Shown: positions 1 to 8,566, numbered from the stretch's first letter. The stretch is DNA of 64,000 nucleotides from Parabacteroides sp. PF5-9 (GCF_029893105.1 NZ_JARXWG010000003.1:62001-126000), one strand, 5' to 3'. Notes: generated by a model not told the origin, from the sequence alone. Translations and numbers: made by a program.

Positions 1-1581
1 TGTCCGGAACGCGGATGGCGACTGCTGTTGACTGTCGCTGTAGGCTGAGAGGATACGGGAGGATAATTGGTGATTGCTTATTGATGATTGACCATTAAAA
101 AGTGGGGAGGACTCCAGTTGTTCGTTGTACGTCTGTTGCAACAACAGGGGGGCGATATGGAAGAGTGCGTTGTTGAACGCTACGATCTGTTGGCCACTTC
201 GCCAGTTGTCGCGTAAGGTCTCTTTGCGCAACAGGCGCGAAGGGAAGTCGTTGTATAACTGTTCATCAAGCAGTTTCCAGTCGGAATTCCGGAAGCGGTA
301 GATGCTCTGTTTAACGTCGCCTACGATCAGATTCGTTCGTTCGTGAGCCAGACTTTCCTCGATCAAAGGGCGGAAATTGGCCCATTGCATACCACTGGTA
401 TCTTGAAATTCGTCGATCATATAATGGTCGACCATTGTGCCTGTCTTTTCGTAGATAAAAGGGGCGTCGCTGCCGTCGATCACTTTGTTGAGCAGTTCGG
501 TCGTATCGGCGATCAACAGGATATTTTTCTCTTCGCGATAGACGGCCAGCTGCCGGGAGATATCAGACAGAATGCCGAGTGTATACGAGTAGCGGGTGAT
601 CTCTTTAGCGGTAAAATACGCGGTCAAATCGCTAAAACGGTGAATAATTGCCTGGATATGTTTGTTCAGCCCTCCCTCGAATGTTCGGATGATCGCTTCC
701 CGGATCTCGGGATCGGTGGTTTTCGTGTAACACCCCTCGACGTGATCGGCCAGAGCGATAAAGGTGGCCGACGGTGGTTTTGTCTCCCCTTTCGCCAGCC
801 GCTCGAAAAATAGGAGGGGCGACCGGCTACCTCCCTTGAAATCTGTCGGTTCCAGTCCGAACCTCCGGAGCAGTACCAACCCCTCTTCGCCGAGTGTGCG
901 CATCTCCTGTTCGACCGACCGGATCATCGTGTATAATGTTTTCAGGTAGTCGTCGAGCGATTCTTTATCTTTAATATCCCGGATAACCTCCTCGCTGAAA
1001 GCCTTGTAGCTCTCCTTGAACAGTTCGCGGCTAAGTTCTGTGATGTCCTTGCGCAGGTTCCATTGTCCGCCACTTTCGATCTTCTCCTCGGCAAAACGGA
1101 GTAGCCAACCCAATAGTGGTTTCTGTTCCGGGCGTTCCAGTCCTGCCAATAGACTGTCGATCACCTCGGTCAGTACCAGTTCCTGATCCATCTCGATCCC
1201 ATAACCACCCTGCAGACCAATCTCCCGTGTAAAGGCCCGCATCGTCTGCTGGAAAAAACGGTCTATCGTACTGATATTGAATGATGAATAGTCGTGCAGG
1301 ATCCGGATCAGGATCTCCTGTGCCTGTCGGCGTACATCGGTTTCCGAAAGGGTGTAGGTCTCCGCCAGTGCGGAGAGGTAGGCCGACCGTTCGCCCGATG
1401 ACAGCTGATAAAGTTCTTCGATGATGCGGCGTTTCATCTCGTCGGTCGCCTTATTGGTAAAGGTAACCGCCAATATCTTACGGTATGCTTGCGGGTGGGC
1501 AAACAGCAATGTCAGGTATTCACCCGTTAGTTTGTGGGTCTTACCTGCTCCGGCGGAAGCTCTGTAGATTGTTAATGCCAT
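1..1581 (-). CDS. UvrD/Rep-type helicase-nuclease (AddA/RecB-like), N-terminal part, runs off window
   Basis: The reading frame is open from an ATG at 1581 to base 1 (527 codons), so the C-terminus lies outside the window. Residues 7-17 (RASAGAGKTHK) form the Walker A loop of superfamily 1 helicases. DEFQDT near residue 390 is motif II, and GDVKQSIYRFR near residue 417 is the RecB/AddA/UvrD motif III region. TFTNKATDEMKRR near residue 40 is motif Ia. The long spacing between motif Ia and motif II matches AddA/RecB-type proteins of double-strand break repair better than plain UvrD. The expected C-terminal nuclease domain cannot be checked. The start codon lies inside a perfect 15-bp inverted repeat. 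An AddB-like partner, if present, would be off the window or on the far side of the gene. Confidence 0.9.
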   Translation of the reverse strand, partial: MALTIYRASAGAGKTHKLTGEYLTLLFAHPQAYRKILAVTFTNKATDEMKRRIIEELYQLSSGERSAYLSALAETYTLSETDVRRQAQEILIRILHDYSSFNISTIDRFFQQTMRAFTREIGLQGGYGIEMDQELVLTEVIDSLLAGLERPEQKPLLGWLLRFAEEKIESGGQWNLRKDITELSRELFKESYKAFSEEVIRDIKDKESLDDYLKTLYTMIRSVEQEMRTLGEEGLVLLRRFGLEPTDFKGGSRSPLLFFERLAKGETKPPSATFIALADHVEGCYTKTTDPEIREAIIRTFEGGLNKHIQAIIHRFSDLTAYFTAKEITRYSYTLGILSDISRQLAVYREEKNILLIADTTELLNKVIDGSDAPFIYEKTGTMVDHYMIDEFQDTSGMQWANFRPLIEESLAHERTNLIVGDVKQSIYRFRNSDWKLLDEQLYNDFPSRLLRKETLRDNWRSGQQIVAFNNALFHIAPLLLQQTYNEQLESSPLFNGQSSISNHQLSSRILSAYSDSQQQSPSAFRT

Positions 1582-1593
1582 TAACAATCTACA
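1563..1593. repeat. Perfect 15-bp inverted repeat over the helicase start codon
   Basis: Bases 1563-1577 (TGTAGATTGTTAATG) are the exact reverse complement of 1579-1593, with a single base between. On the minus strand the hairpin holds the ATG of the helicase at 1579-1581. Confidence 0.85.
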
Positions 1594-1601
1594 ATTGAAA
1601 G

Positions 1602-1655
1602 TTGATAATTGGCAACCTCCGTTTGATAATTGGCAACCTCCGTTTGATAATTGGC
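1602..1655. repeat. Period-21 tandem repeat, 2.6 copies
   Basis: A 21-bp unit starting TTGATAATTGGC occurs exactly at 1602-1622 and 1623-1643, and partially at 1644-1655. It lies just upstream of the helicase gene, in its likely leader or promoter region. Confidence 0.9.
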
Positions 1656-1759
1656 TAAGGCCGATCTTCGATTGATCATAGATAAATTAGTATTATGCAT
1701 TTTTTGCGTATTCATCGTTGTTTTTAATTATTCTTTTATTTGTTTTCTCTTCTCTTCTG

Positions 1760-2164
1760 GCGAAGGTATACCTGAGCCTTTCCCCTCTAGAGAGGGGGTA
1801 GGGGGTGTGTTATGAGCGAAGCGAATCTTCCAAGAGGGGAAAGGGGCGTGTTGCGAGCCGCAGGCGAGCCTTCTCTTCGCGAGCGAAGCCCTCTCCTAAG
1901 CAGCGCAGGTTGAACCTGCTTCGCGGTTGTTGTGAGTGGGGTAGCTATCTACCCCGGGGTTATGCATATATTACCCCCTGCGGGGTAACTGCTTATAATA
2001 ATAACTGCTTCAAAGAACGTTTTCTTTTTTGAGGTACATCTTTCTTTATTAGAACGTCCATCTGCGGGTTGTTACATACTCACTGCTCCTCTCGGAAGAT
2101 TCGCTTCGCTCATAACACACCCCCTGCCCCCTCTCGAGAGGGGAAGGCTCAGGCAAGCCTTCGC
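1760..2164. repeat. Gene-free region bounded by ~77-bp imperfect inverted repeats
   Basis: Bases 1760-1837 and 2088-2164 are near-exact reverse complements. Shared blocks include GTGTGTTATGAGCGAAGCG and a CCCCTCT..AGAGGGG core. The roughly 250 bp between them contains further GC-rich short palindromes. Reading frames across it have repeat-like composition and match no family I recognise. Together with the period-21 repeat, this accounts for most of the 640-bp gap between the helicase and the SUI1-like gene. Confidence 0.8.
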
Positions 2165-2224
2165 AAAAATAATACCTCTCAAATTGTCCATTACCGCACG
2201 CAATGGACGTTTTTTTCTCCATTC

Positions 2225-2572
2225 TCAACTGTCAATTCTTACCGCGCCATACCCTTCTCCTTTCAGGATCTCAGCGACTTTTTGCCGGAAATCGCCCTGG
2301 ATGATAATCTCCCCATCCTTGGCCGATCCGCCGACTCCGCATTTGACTTTCAATAGTTTACCCAAAACCTCCAGATCGGCAGCACGGCCACGGAACCCGG
2401 TGATCAGTGTCACCATCTTACCACCTCGGTTACGTTTGTCGAGCGAGATACGCAAGCGTTGTTTCTCTTTCGGTAAGGTCTCCTCTTCGGCAGTGTCGCC
2501 GGTATCGTATTGAAAATCGGGATTGGTGGAGTACATAACCCCTAATCGCTCTTTCCAGTCGTTTTTTGCCAT
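2225..2572 (-). CDS. SUI1/eIF1-like translation factor (YciH family)
   Basis: The 115-residue protein has the SUI1 fold signature in its C-terminal two thirds. It contains a basic beta-strand segment (RLRISLDKRNRGGKMVTLI), then GFRG, KVKCGVGGSAKDGEIIIQGD and the closing VAEILKGEGYGAVR. Family members resemble eukaryotic eIF1 and E. coli YciH, which affects initiation-codon fidelity on the 30S subunit. The role here is by homology. The first 40 residues are acidic and variable, as is usual. The gene stands alone between two repeat-rich gaps. No -7 box is evident upstream, where a 30-bp inverted repeat of AT-rich direct-repeat words begins at 2617. Confidence 0.93.
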   Translation of the reverse strand: MAKNDWKERLGVMYSTNPDFQYDTGDTAEEETLPKEKQRLRISLDKRNRGGKMVTLITGFRGRAADLEVLGKLLKVKCGVGGSAKDGEIIIQGDFRQKVAEILKGEGYGAVRIDS

Positions 2573-2616
2573 AGGTTTCTGTTTTTACTATACATTATAT
2601 TATATAGGCGCAAAAG

Positions 2617-2700
2617 AATTATGAATGATGAAGTATGAGTTATGAGTTGAAGAATAAGCGTTATTCATCATTCATAATTCATACTTCATCATTCTTCATT
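2617..2700. repeat. AT-rich imperfect inverted repeat (~32-bp arms)
   Basis: The left arm 2617-2648 and right arm 2663-2700 are reverse complements with a few mismatches, built of repeated ATGAATTATGA/ATGATGAA words. It would fold into a long hairpin with a short loop. A reading frame across it is an artefact of the repeat. Confidence 0.75.
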
Positions 2701-2834
2701 GCATTACTCTTTTCTCTGTTCACAAAAATAACGAATAAAATCGGTTTCTATATAAACGGTTGGTTCTATTTGTTGGCACTTTCGAGATTCTTCACTGTGG
2801 CGATCCGATTCGATCGGCAAGGGAAATTCGTTTG

Positions 2835-2922
2835 ACAACTGTCGAATGAATGGTCTACAATTGTTAAATGATCATTCGACAATTGTGTAATGATCGTTTG
2901 ACGATTGTCGAATGAAAATTTG
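2835..2922. repeat. Four tandem 22-bp degenerate repeats
   Basis: Units start at 2835, 2857, 2879 and 2901, exactly 22 bp apart, with the pattern ACAATTGTnnAATGATCnTTnG. Copies 2 and 3 contain the palindromes ACAATTGT and, in copy 2, AATGATCATT. They sit in the gene-free region 2573-3767. Confidence 0.9.
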
Positions 2923-2924
2923 AT

Positions 2925-3451
2925 CACCTCTCCCCTAGCCCCTCTCCACAAGAGAGGGGGAAAGAGATCCCTTATCCCTCTATTAACGTGAGTTCGGTAT
3001 AAAGAGTTCTCTTTGGATTGTGTAAGATTGGAAGATTTCAAAATTAGTAAGTGGACATTCTCTGCTCCTTGCCTGGACAGGCGAGGGGGACCGCTGCCCC
3101 GCAGCGGTGGAGTGGTTGTATGGTGATTGAGTGGCTGATAATATTGTTAGTGTGTTGGCCATAGCTATTTAACCCCAAAAACAACCTCTCCACCCCCCCC
3201 CGCAAGCGGCGGTCCCCCTCTCCTGGCCAGGAGAGGAGCCAAGATAGTACTGGTCGCTATATTTGTATCTTCACATTTTCTTCCATTCGCAACTCACATG
3301 AACGGGTATACTCTTTGTCTTTTTGCAGGAAAATCCCTGGCAGGATTTCCACCTAAAAGCGATAAACTTATTCCCTCTATAAGTATTCTTCTATAAATCT
3401 CTAATGGTATCTCCTTCCCCCTCTCTTGTGGAGAGGGGCCGGGGCGAGGTG
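2925..3451. repeat. Composite repeat block with 43-bp outer inverted repeats
   Basis: Bases 2925-2968 and 3409-3451 are near-perfect reverse complements; the shared core is CCCCTCTCCACAAGAGAGGG. They enclose copy A of the 276-bp dispersed repeat (3012-3287). I see no credible gene in 2573-3767. Confidence 0.8.
3012..3287 (+). repeat. Dispersed palindromic repeat, copy A
   Basis: About 90 percent identical by eye to 57025-57297, in the same orientation. Internally, the segment 3063-3118 and the segment 3181-3240 are imperfect inverted repeats of each other. Shared blocks are GAGGGGGACCGC and GGTGGAG, and the second half contains CTCTCCTGGCCAGGAGAG. The whole element could form a large cruciform. 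Confidence 0.9.
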
Positions 3452-3609
3452 TATTCCTTTGAAAATGAGCCCAAAATCTTACGTTTGTTGAATAAATGGT
3501 TTAACATCTTGTAAAAATGCTTCGTTGTCTAAACCGTGGGTTTGGTACCTCAAAACGACCCAAAAGGATAAGAAAGGGGTAAAAAGGGGAAAAAAAAACG
3601 GGAAATCAA

Positions 3610-3639
3610 TTGCTTGTATGAAAAGTATCCGTATTTTTG
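3610..3639 (+). promoter_or_regulatory. Promoter of the DUF6383 gene
   Basis: TATTTTTG at 3632-3639 matches the Bacteroidetes -7 consensus TAnnTTTG. TTG at 3610-3612 lies 19 bases upstream at the -33 position. This implies a leader of about 120 nt, in which CCCTG/CAGGG around a 4-nt loop can pair. Confidence 0.65.
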
Positions 3640-3767
3640 CTGACGGATTCTACTTGGGGGTATTCCCTCCGGGTGTATTCGCTAACCCCTGATAACAGGG
3701 ATTGATGAAAACAAAGAACTTATTTTAATTAACACTTTATTTTTTTATTCATTTAAATTATTAAATT

Positions 3768-6700
3768 ATGAACAAAAAGTTTTTTACACTTGTGGCGCTA
3801 TTTATGGCCATGGTCGTAGGAACGGTTAATGCTCAAACGCTATATAATAGTGGATTGGACATTACTAATTTCGACGAAAGGGTAACTTCTGTTTATGAAG
3901 ACTACTCTTATCAGTTGACTACGGCTGGAGGTACTGAGTACCTTTATATGTATGAAGGTGCAAATGGTTTGTATTATTTAGCTGTTGGTTCTTGGGCTAC
4001 TCCTGTAGACCCTATTGGTAACAGAATTGACTTGATGCAAACATTATGGACTGTGAAAACACAACCGAATGATGAGTCAGTTATTTCTTGGACATTTGTT
4101 AACAAAGCTTTCGGCATGGAGTTGACATTTAACTCGGAAGATGCTCTTGTTAACGGTACGACTGTTTCAATACCTAATGTTCCTCAAGCTGTTGGTGGTG
4201 ACGTTAGTCCTTGGAAATGGTTTAATGGAACGTATGGTGTAGGACTTACTCCTGGAGGGGTAGAGAATCAAAAAACATTGGAACATAGCGTTTCAGCAAA
4301 AGACAGAGTTGTTGTGGCTGTTAATGGTTTAAGTCAAGTTTACACTGTAAAATATAATGTAAACGAAGCTTTGAACGGTGCTATTTCTGTATTGAAACTG
4401 GAACCTCGTCAAGCTGCTCCGCTTTATCTGACTGCTGACGCGTTGAATACCATGTTAGGTACACAAGAGGCTAAAGAAAAAATGAGCCTTGGGTTTACTA
4501 AAGATCAGGAAAATGGTTTGCCTAACCTTTGGACAAAGAAATATGAGGCAATGCAGGCTATCGGAACAAACGCTGCATTCTTTGCTGCTGGCGCAAGTAC
4601 TGCTGCTGATCAGGCTGTTGTAGATGCTATCGTAGGAGCTTGGGAAGATCCTGCATTGTTTACGGATGCTGTTGACGATTATAAAACTACAAATCCTGGT
4701 TTGGATGCTGCTACAGTAACTGCTCTTGATAATGCGGCTACTGCTGCAACTAATCCTGCTGCTGGGTTTGCTGATTTAGCGACTGCGATTACAGATGCTA
4801 CAGATGCTAAAGATAAAGCTACAGAGATAGATGCTCTTCTCCTAGAATTTACAACTGCCTTTGTTGGATTTACTTATGGACCATCACCTGATATTGAGGA
4901 TGTAGATGGCTGGAATGCTGAATTAGCTAATATTGTTCCAACTGGGACGTATGCAATTTTAACATCTGCAGAAATCGATGCTATCCAAGCTGCTCTTGCA
5001 ATCACAGCGCCTGGAACAACTCTGTTAGCAGATGATGCTGCTGCTGCTACTTATTATAATGTTTTAGTTGCTGCTCAAGCACCAAATCCATCAACTGCAG
5101 ATCTTACAACTATTGAAACAGAATTAATGGCTGCTCAAACAGCCTTATTAGCTACTGTTGCTGCAGACGCAGCTACTGCAGCTACTACTGCTATCGGTGC
5201 TAGCACTGAACCTGCTGTTGCAGATTATACTACTAATGCTGTTTTAGGTGGTACAGACTATACTGCTGATTACTCTGCAGTAGATGCATGGGCTACAGCT
5301 TATACTCCTACAAGTACAGTCATTACTCCAGACTATACACATGCGTATGTAGATGGTATTGGTGTAAATAAAAAGTTACCAACTCCTGATGATTTAGACT
5401 GGTTGTCTTTATCTGCTGGTGATGACAAATATTTAATGGTGGATACTACGTTGTTAACCAATGGTATTGGAGCAAGAAACTTGGCTTTCGGTGTGAAGAA
5501 ATTTGACGTTCCTACGTTGAATTCAACAGGTGGTGCTATCGGTGCTGATATGGCTGCTGATTTCGAAGGTCGTTATAACTTTACATTCTACTATTTCCCA
5601 AGTCAGGACTCAGTGATTATCACTGCCGGTGGTTTCTCTATGATCCCACAAACAGGTGCTACTAAGAAATGGGTAGATATGACAGATGCTGAAGTTCAAG
5701 AATCTTGGTATTATGGTGACGCTACTAAAACTCGTGCTGCAAACTTGGTTAAGTTGGCTCACTTAGGTAAAGATCATAAAGAGGTGACTCTTGGTCGTTA
5801 CGAAGAAGTGTATGGTGATGCTGGTGTAGTTGTAGACTGGACTATGAATACCCGTATCTTTATCGGTTATAGCTATGACTCTAACAGAACTACATTGCCT
5901 TCAGGATTGTATTTCTTCAACTTAGTGAAAAAAGACGATGTACAGAACGGTTACTACTGGGTAGCTAACTATGCTGGTGATAAGAGAGTTTATGAAACTG
6001 AAGAAAGTATGCAGTTGTACAACAAGGCTCAGGACTTCGGTCATATGCCACGTACACAGTGGGTTGTTAAACAAAATCCTGGTGTTGCCGGTCAACAGAC
6101 TGTGACGATCACCAACCGTGAATTCCCACACTTCCAGTACAAGAACGTACAGCTTCTGAAAGATAAAGATGGAAACATCTATGCTTCTGCATTCAACGCC
6201 GATGATGTTTATTCAGCCACATTGGTAATGACTCAGAAACCGAATTCAGGTGCAAATGTGAACAAGTACTTAGGATACAAGAAAATTTCTGAAAAAGACT
6301 TGTTCGAAAAATATTATGCCCTTGAATATCTGCATGGTATTGGTTTAGGTCACTATGTAAATGTTAGTTCAAGCAACAACGATACAACTGTATATGTTGA
6401 TGTGAAAGGTAACTCAGCATTCTTCCAGGTGCTTGAAGCTCCAGGTGGATCTTATTTCGGCGCGGATAACAAATATGGTTATGCTGATTCAACAGTAAAT
6501 GGTGCAATCCAATTGTACAGAACAGCTTATGTCTTCAGAATCCACGACTCTAATAAACTGTCTAACGATGGTAAATATTTAGTTTACGATGAAGGTAGCA
6601 ACTCTTATACTGTTTCTAACTTAGAATCAAGATTTGCTAACGACAGTATTGCTAAATGGATTACATCTAGAAAGTTACCTGTATTCTTCCTGAAAGAAGA

Positions 6701-8186
6701 AAATCAATTGTTCCCAGGAGCAACTGAGTCAGTAAAAGATACAACTTGTTACTTTGCTTTACAAGAAGCTGAACCACTTTGGTCTTGGAAACCTGGAACT
6801 ACTGCTCATTTGGATTCTATTGTATATACACAGTATAATCCGACATCTCCAGCTATCATTAATGAAAATGTATGGGGTCGTAACAAACGTGTTGGTGTAC
6901 GTGACGCTTCATTGCTGCTCACTCAGGAGCCAATTCAGAACGCTGGTACAGGTGGTGAAAAACGTATTGCTACATTCACATTACGTGATAACCCAGTTCC
7001 ATTGTATCGTCGTTTAGGTGTTACAGATCCGGAAGATGGATTTAAAGATATGCAACCTGCAGAAGGTGCTAAGATCTATACCATTATGAGTAGCGAAAGA
7101 CAGTATCTGTATGAAGATGCAAACTCTAAATATGCATTGAAACCTGACGGAGGAAATATTCCTTCTGACGATAGAGGAAGCATTAAAGACCAGATCAACT
7201 ACTTAGGTTATGAAGGTAAAGGTGACGATATGTTGTCAACACTTTATGTAGATACAGCGTATGTACGTTTCGAAACAAATATGCCTCAGTATATGTTTGC
7301 TGTTGGTGTAGATGTTCAAGCTGAAGGTAAATGGTGTCCTTACGACCCAGAACACAACACAACTGAATGGCGTGATAAGAATGGCGGACCATGTCCTCAC
7401 GCAGTTCCAACTGCTGGTTACAAAACTGGTCGTTATTTGATCAATGCTGAAGACTCAGTGAAATGGGCGATCAACAAGAACAATACGGATTATGTATGGC
7501 AGTCTAAATACACTCGTTTGGCATTTGTTCCTGCAAAACATATCAACGATACATTGATTATCGAACGTAATGGTGGTTATGACAAAGATGTAATCGAAAC
7601 AAGAGACTCTATCTTCTTAGGTGACAACTTGCATAATATCAATACTGAAAACGGAAAGAATACATTTGCTAAATTACCTGCTGATTATCTGAATGAAAAA
7701 GGTAATGAAACTATCAAACGTATTCACGAATCTCATAAGTATGGTATCAAGAATGCAGTATTTGCATTGCGTTTGATCAACGATGAACCTCAAGCTGACT
7801 TCTTAATCGAGTCTACTGGTAACCAGAAATTGCCTACTAACAACACAGGTCGTTGGGTAGCTATCAAGAATGGTGTTCCTGTAGTAGCTGCTTATGCAAC
7901 ATACAATGACGCGATTATCGATGCTGAACGTTTCAATATCGAAGTATCTGAACTTGCTCCGACTTCTAACGAAGGTCCTGCTGCATCTGATTTCGCAGTA
8001 GTAGCTGGTAACGGTGAAGTGACTATTAAGAATGCTGCAGGTAGCAAAGTTGTTATCTCTAACATCTTAGGTAAAGCTATCGCTACACAGACTATCTCTT
8101 CTGACAACGCAACTATCGCAGTACCTGCTGGTATCGTAGTAGTAGCTGTTGACGGACAGGCAGCTGTTAAAGCAGTAGTTAGATAA
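3768..8186 (+). CDS. Large secreted DUF6383-type surface protein
   Basis: The 1472-residue protein starts with a clear signal peptide (MNKKFFTLVALFMAMVVGTVNAQ). Its last ~70 residues (SDFAVVAGNGEVTIKNAAGSK onward) form the DUF6383-type C-terminal domain common in Parabacteroides surface proteins. Between roughly residues 255 and 540 lies a low-complexity tract very rich in Ala, Thr and Asp, with predicted short helices. The flanking beta-rich regions look ordinary. From about residue 540 on, codons are strongly biased to GGT, GCT, AAC, TAC and CGT, suggesting high expression. The gene has its own promoter and a strong terminator at 8213-8244. The function is unknown. An envelope or surface-layer role is inference from the signal peptide, size and codon bias. 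Confidence 0.88.
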   Translation: MNKKFFTLVALFMAMVVGTVNAQTLYNSGLDITNFDERVTSVYEDYSYQLTTAGGTEYLYMYEGANGLYYLAVGSWATPVDPIGNRIDLMQTLWTVKTQPNDESVISWTFVNKAFGMELTFNSEDALVNGTTVSIPNVPQAVGGDVSPWKWFNGTYGVGLTPGGVENQKTLEHSVSAKDRVVVAVNGLSQVYTVKYNVNEALNGAISVLKLEPRQAAPLYLTADALNTMLGTQEAKEKMSLGFTKDQENGLPNLWTKKYEAMQAIGTNAAFFAAGASTAADQAVVDAIVGAWEDPALFTDAVDDYKTTNPGLDAATVTALDNAATAATNPAAGFADLATAITDATDAKDKATEIDALLLEFTTAFVGFTYGPSPDIEDVDGWNAELANIVPTGTYAILTSAEIDAIQAALAITAPGTTLLADDAAAATYYNVLVAAQAPNPSTADLTTIETELMAAQTALLATVAADAATAATTAIGASTEPAVADYTTNAVLGGTDYTADYSAVDAWATAYTPTSTVITPDYTHAYVDGIGVNKKLPTPDDLDWLSLSAGDDKYLMVDTTLLTNGIGARNLAFGVKKFDVPTLNSTGGAIGADMAADFEGRYNFTFYYFPSQDSVIITAGGFSMIPQTGATKKWVDMTDAEVQESWYYGDATKTRAANLVKLAHLGKDHKEVTLGRYEEVYGDAGVVVDWTMNTRIFIGYSYDSNRTTLPSGLYFFNLVKKDDVQNGYYWVANYAGDKRVYETEESMQLYNKAQDFGHMPRTQWVVKQNPGVAGQQTVTITNREFPHFQYKNVQLLKDKDGNIYASAFNADDVYSATLVMTQKPNSGANVNKYLGYKKISEKDLFEKYYALEYLHGIGLGHYVNVSSSNNDTTVYVDVKGNSAFFQVLEAPGGSYFGADNKYGYADSTVNGAIQLYRTAYVFRIHDSNKLSNDGKYLVYDEGSNSYTVSNLESRFANDSIAKWITSRKLPVFFLKEENQLFPGATESVKDTTCYFALQEAEPLWSWKPGTTAHLDSIVYTQYNPTSPAIINENVWGRNKRVGVRDASLLLTQEPIQNAGTGGEKRIATFTLRDNPVPLYRRLGVTDPEDGFKDMQPAEGAKIYTIMSSERQYLYEDANSKYALKPDGGNIPSDDRGSIKDQINYLGYEGKGDDMLSTLYVDTAYVRFETNMPQYMFAVGVDVQAEGKWCPYDPEHNTTEWRDKNGGPCPHAVPTAGYKTGRYLINAEDSVKWAINKNNTDYVWQSKYTRLAFVPAKHINDTLIIERNGGYDKDVIETRDSIFLGDNLHNINTENGKNTFAKLPADYLNEKGNETIKRIHESHKYGIKNAVFALRLINDEPQADFLIESTGNQKLPTNNTGRWVAIKNGVPVVAAYATYNDAIIDAERFNIEVSELAPTSNEGPAASDFAVVAGNGEVTIKNAAGSKVVISNILGKAIATQTISSDNATIAVPAGIVVVAVDGQAAVKAVVR

Positions 8187-8212
8187 GTAATCACTTATTC
8201 TAAATAAATTTA

Positions 8213-8244
8213 AAGAGCGGGGTGAAAACCTCGCTCTTTTTTTT
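8213..8244 (+). terminator. Intrinsic terminator after the DUF6383 gene
   Basis: AAGAGCGGGG pairs with CCTCGCTCTT (10 bp, one G-T pair) around a TGAAAA loop region, followed by eight or more T. Confidence 0.92.
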
Positions 8245-8342
8245 GTGTTTTGTGTTTTGCTTTTGTTTTTTGTTTATTCTTTATTCTTCTCCAATCCTCC
8301 CCCTTCCTCTAAATCTCCGCTAATTCTTTCAGTCTGTCTTTA

Positions 8343-8394
8343 TATCTATTGGCTGAAGCACCAGCAATCAAAGATCGGCTTTAGCCAATGGATA
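8343..8394. repeat. 17-bp inverted repeat in the 8187-8566 gap
   Basis: TATCTATTGGCTGAAGC (8343-8359) pairs with GCTTTAGCCAATGGATA (8378-8394), with two positions that become G-U in RNA. The rest of the gap, 8245-8500, is T-rich DNA without a recognisable gene or promoter. Confidence 0.7.
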
Positions 8395-8502
8395 AAAGAG
8401 GGCTGAAAGCATCCTGCAAGAGATAAAAGAGCACTAACCTCTAAGAATCTTCACCTTTTATTTCTTTCGAAGTCCATTTTTAGATTGAGTTCATGTTAAA
8501 TG

Positions 8503-8541
8503 AAAAAAGACCTCTCTTCAGAATGAAAAGAGGCCCTTCTT
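8503..8541 (-). terminator. Intrinsic terminator of the isomerase-like gene
   Basis: On the minus strand GCCTCTTTT pairs with the AGAGGTC segment around a ~10-nt loop and is followed by a T run. It lies 26 bp past the stop codon of the 8567-9559 gene. Confidence 0.8.
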
Positions 8542-8566
8542 TTGCTTATACGGCTTGTCGCTTCGA

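Noticed and set aside
1805-2356. Reading frames of 75-109 codons within the repeat block
   Set aside because: They consist of repeat sequence (GEGKAQ/PREG-like), match no family, and lie on the strand opposite to, or overlap, the SUI1-like gene.
2835-2922. CRISPR array
   Set aside because: The 22-bp units abut without spacers and no cas gene is in the window.
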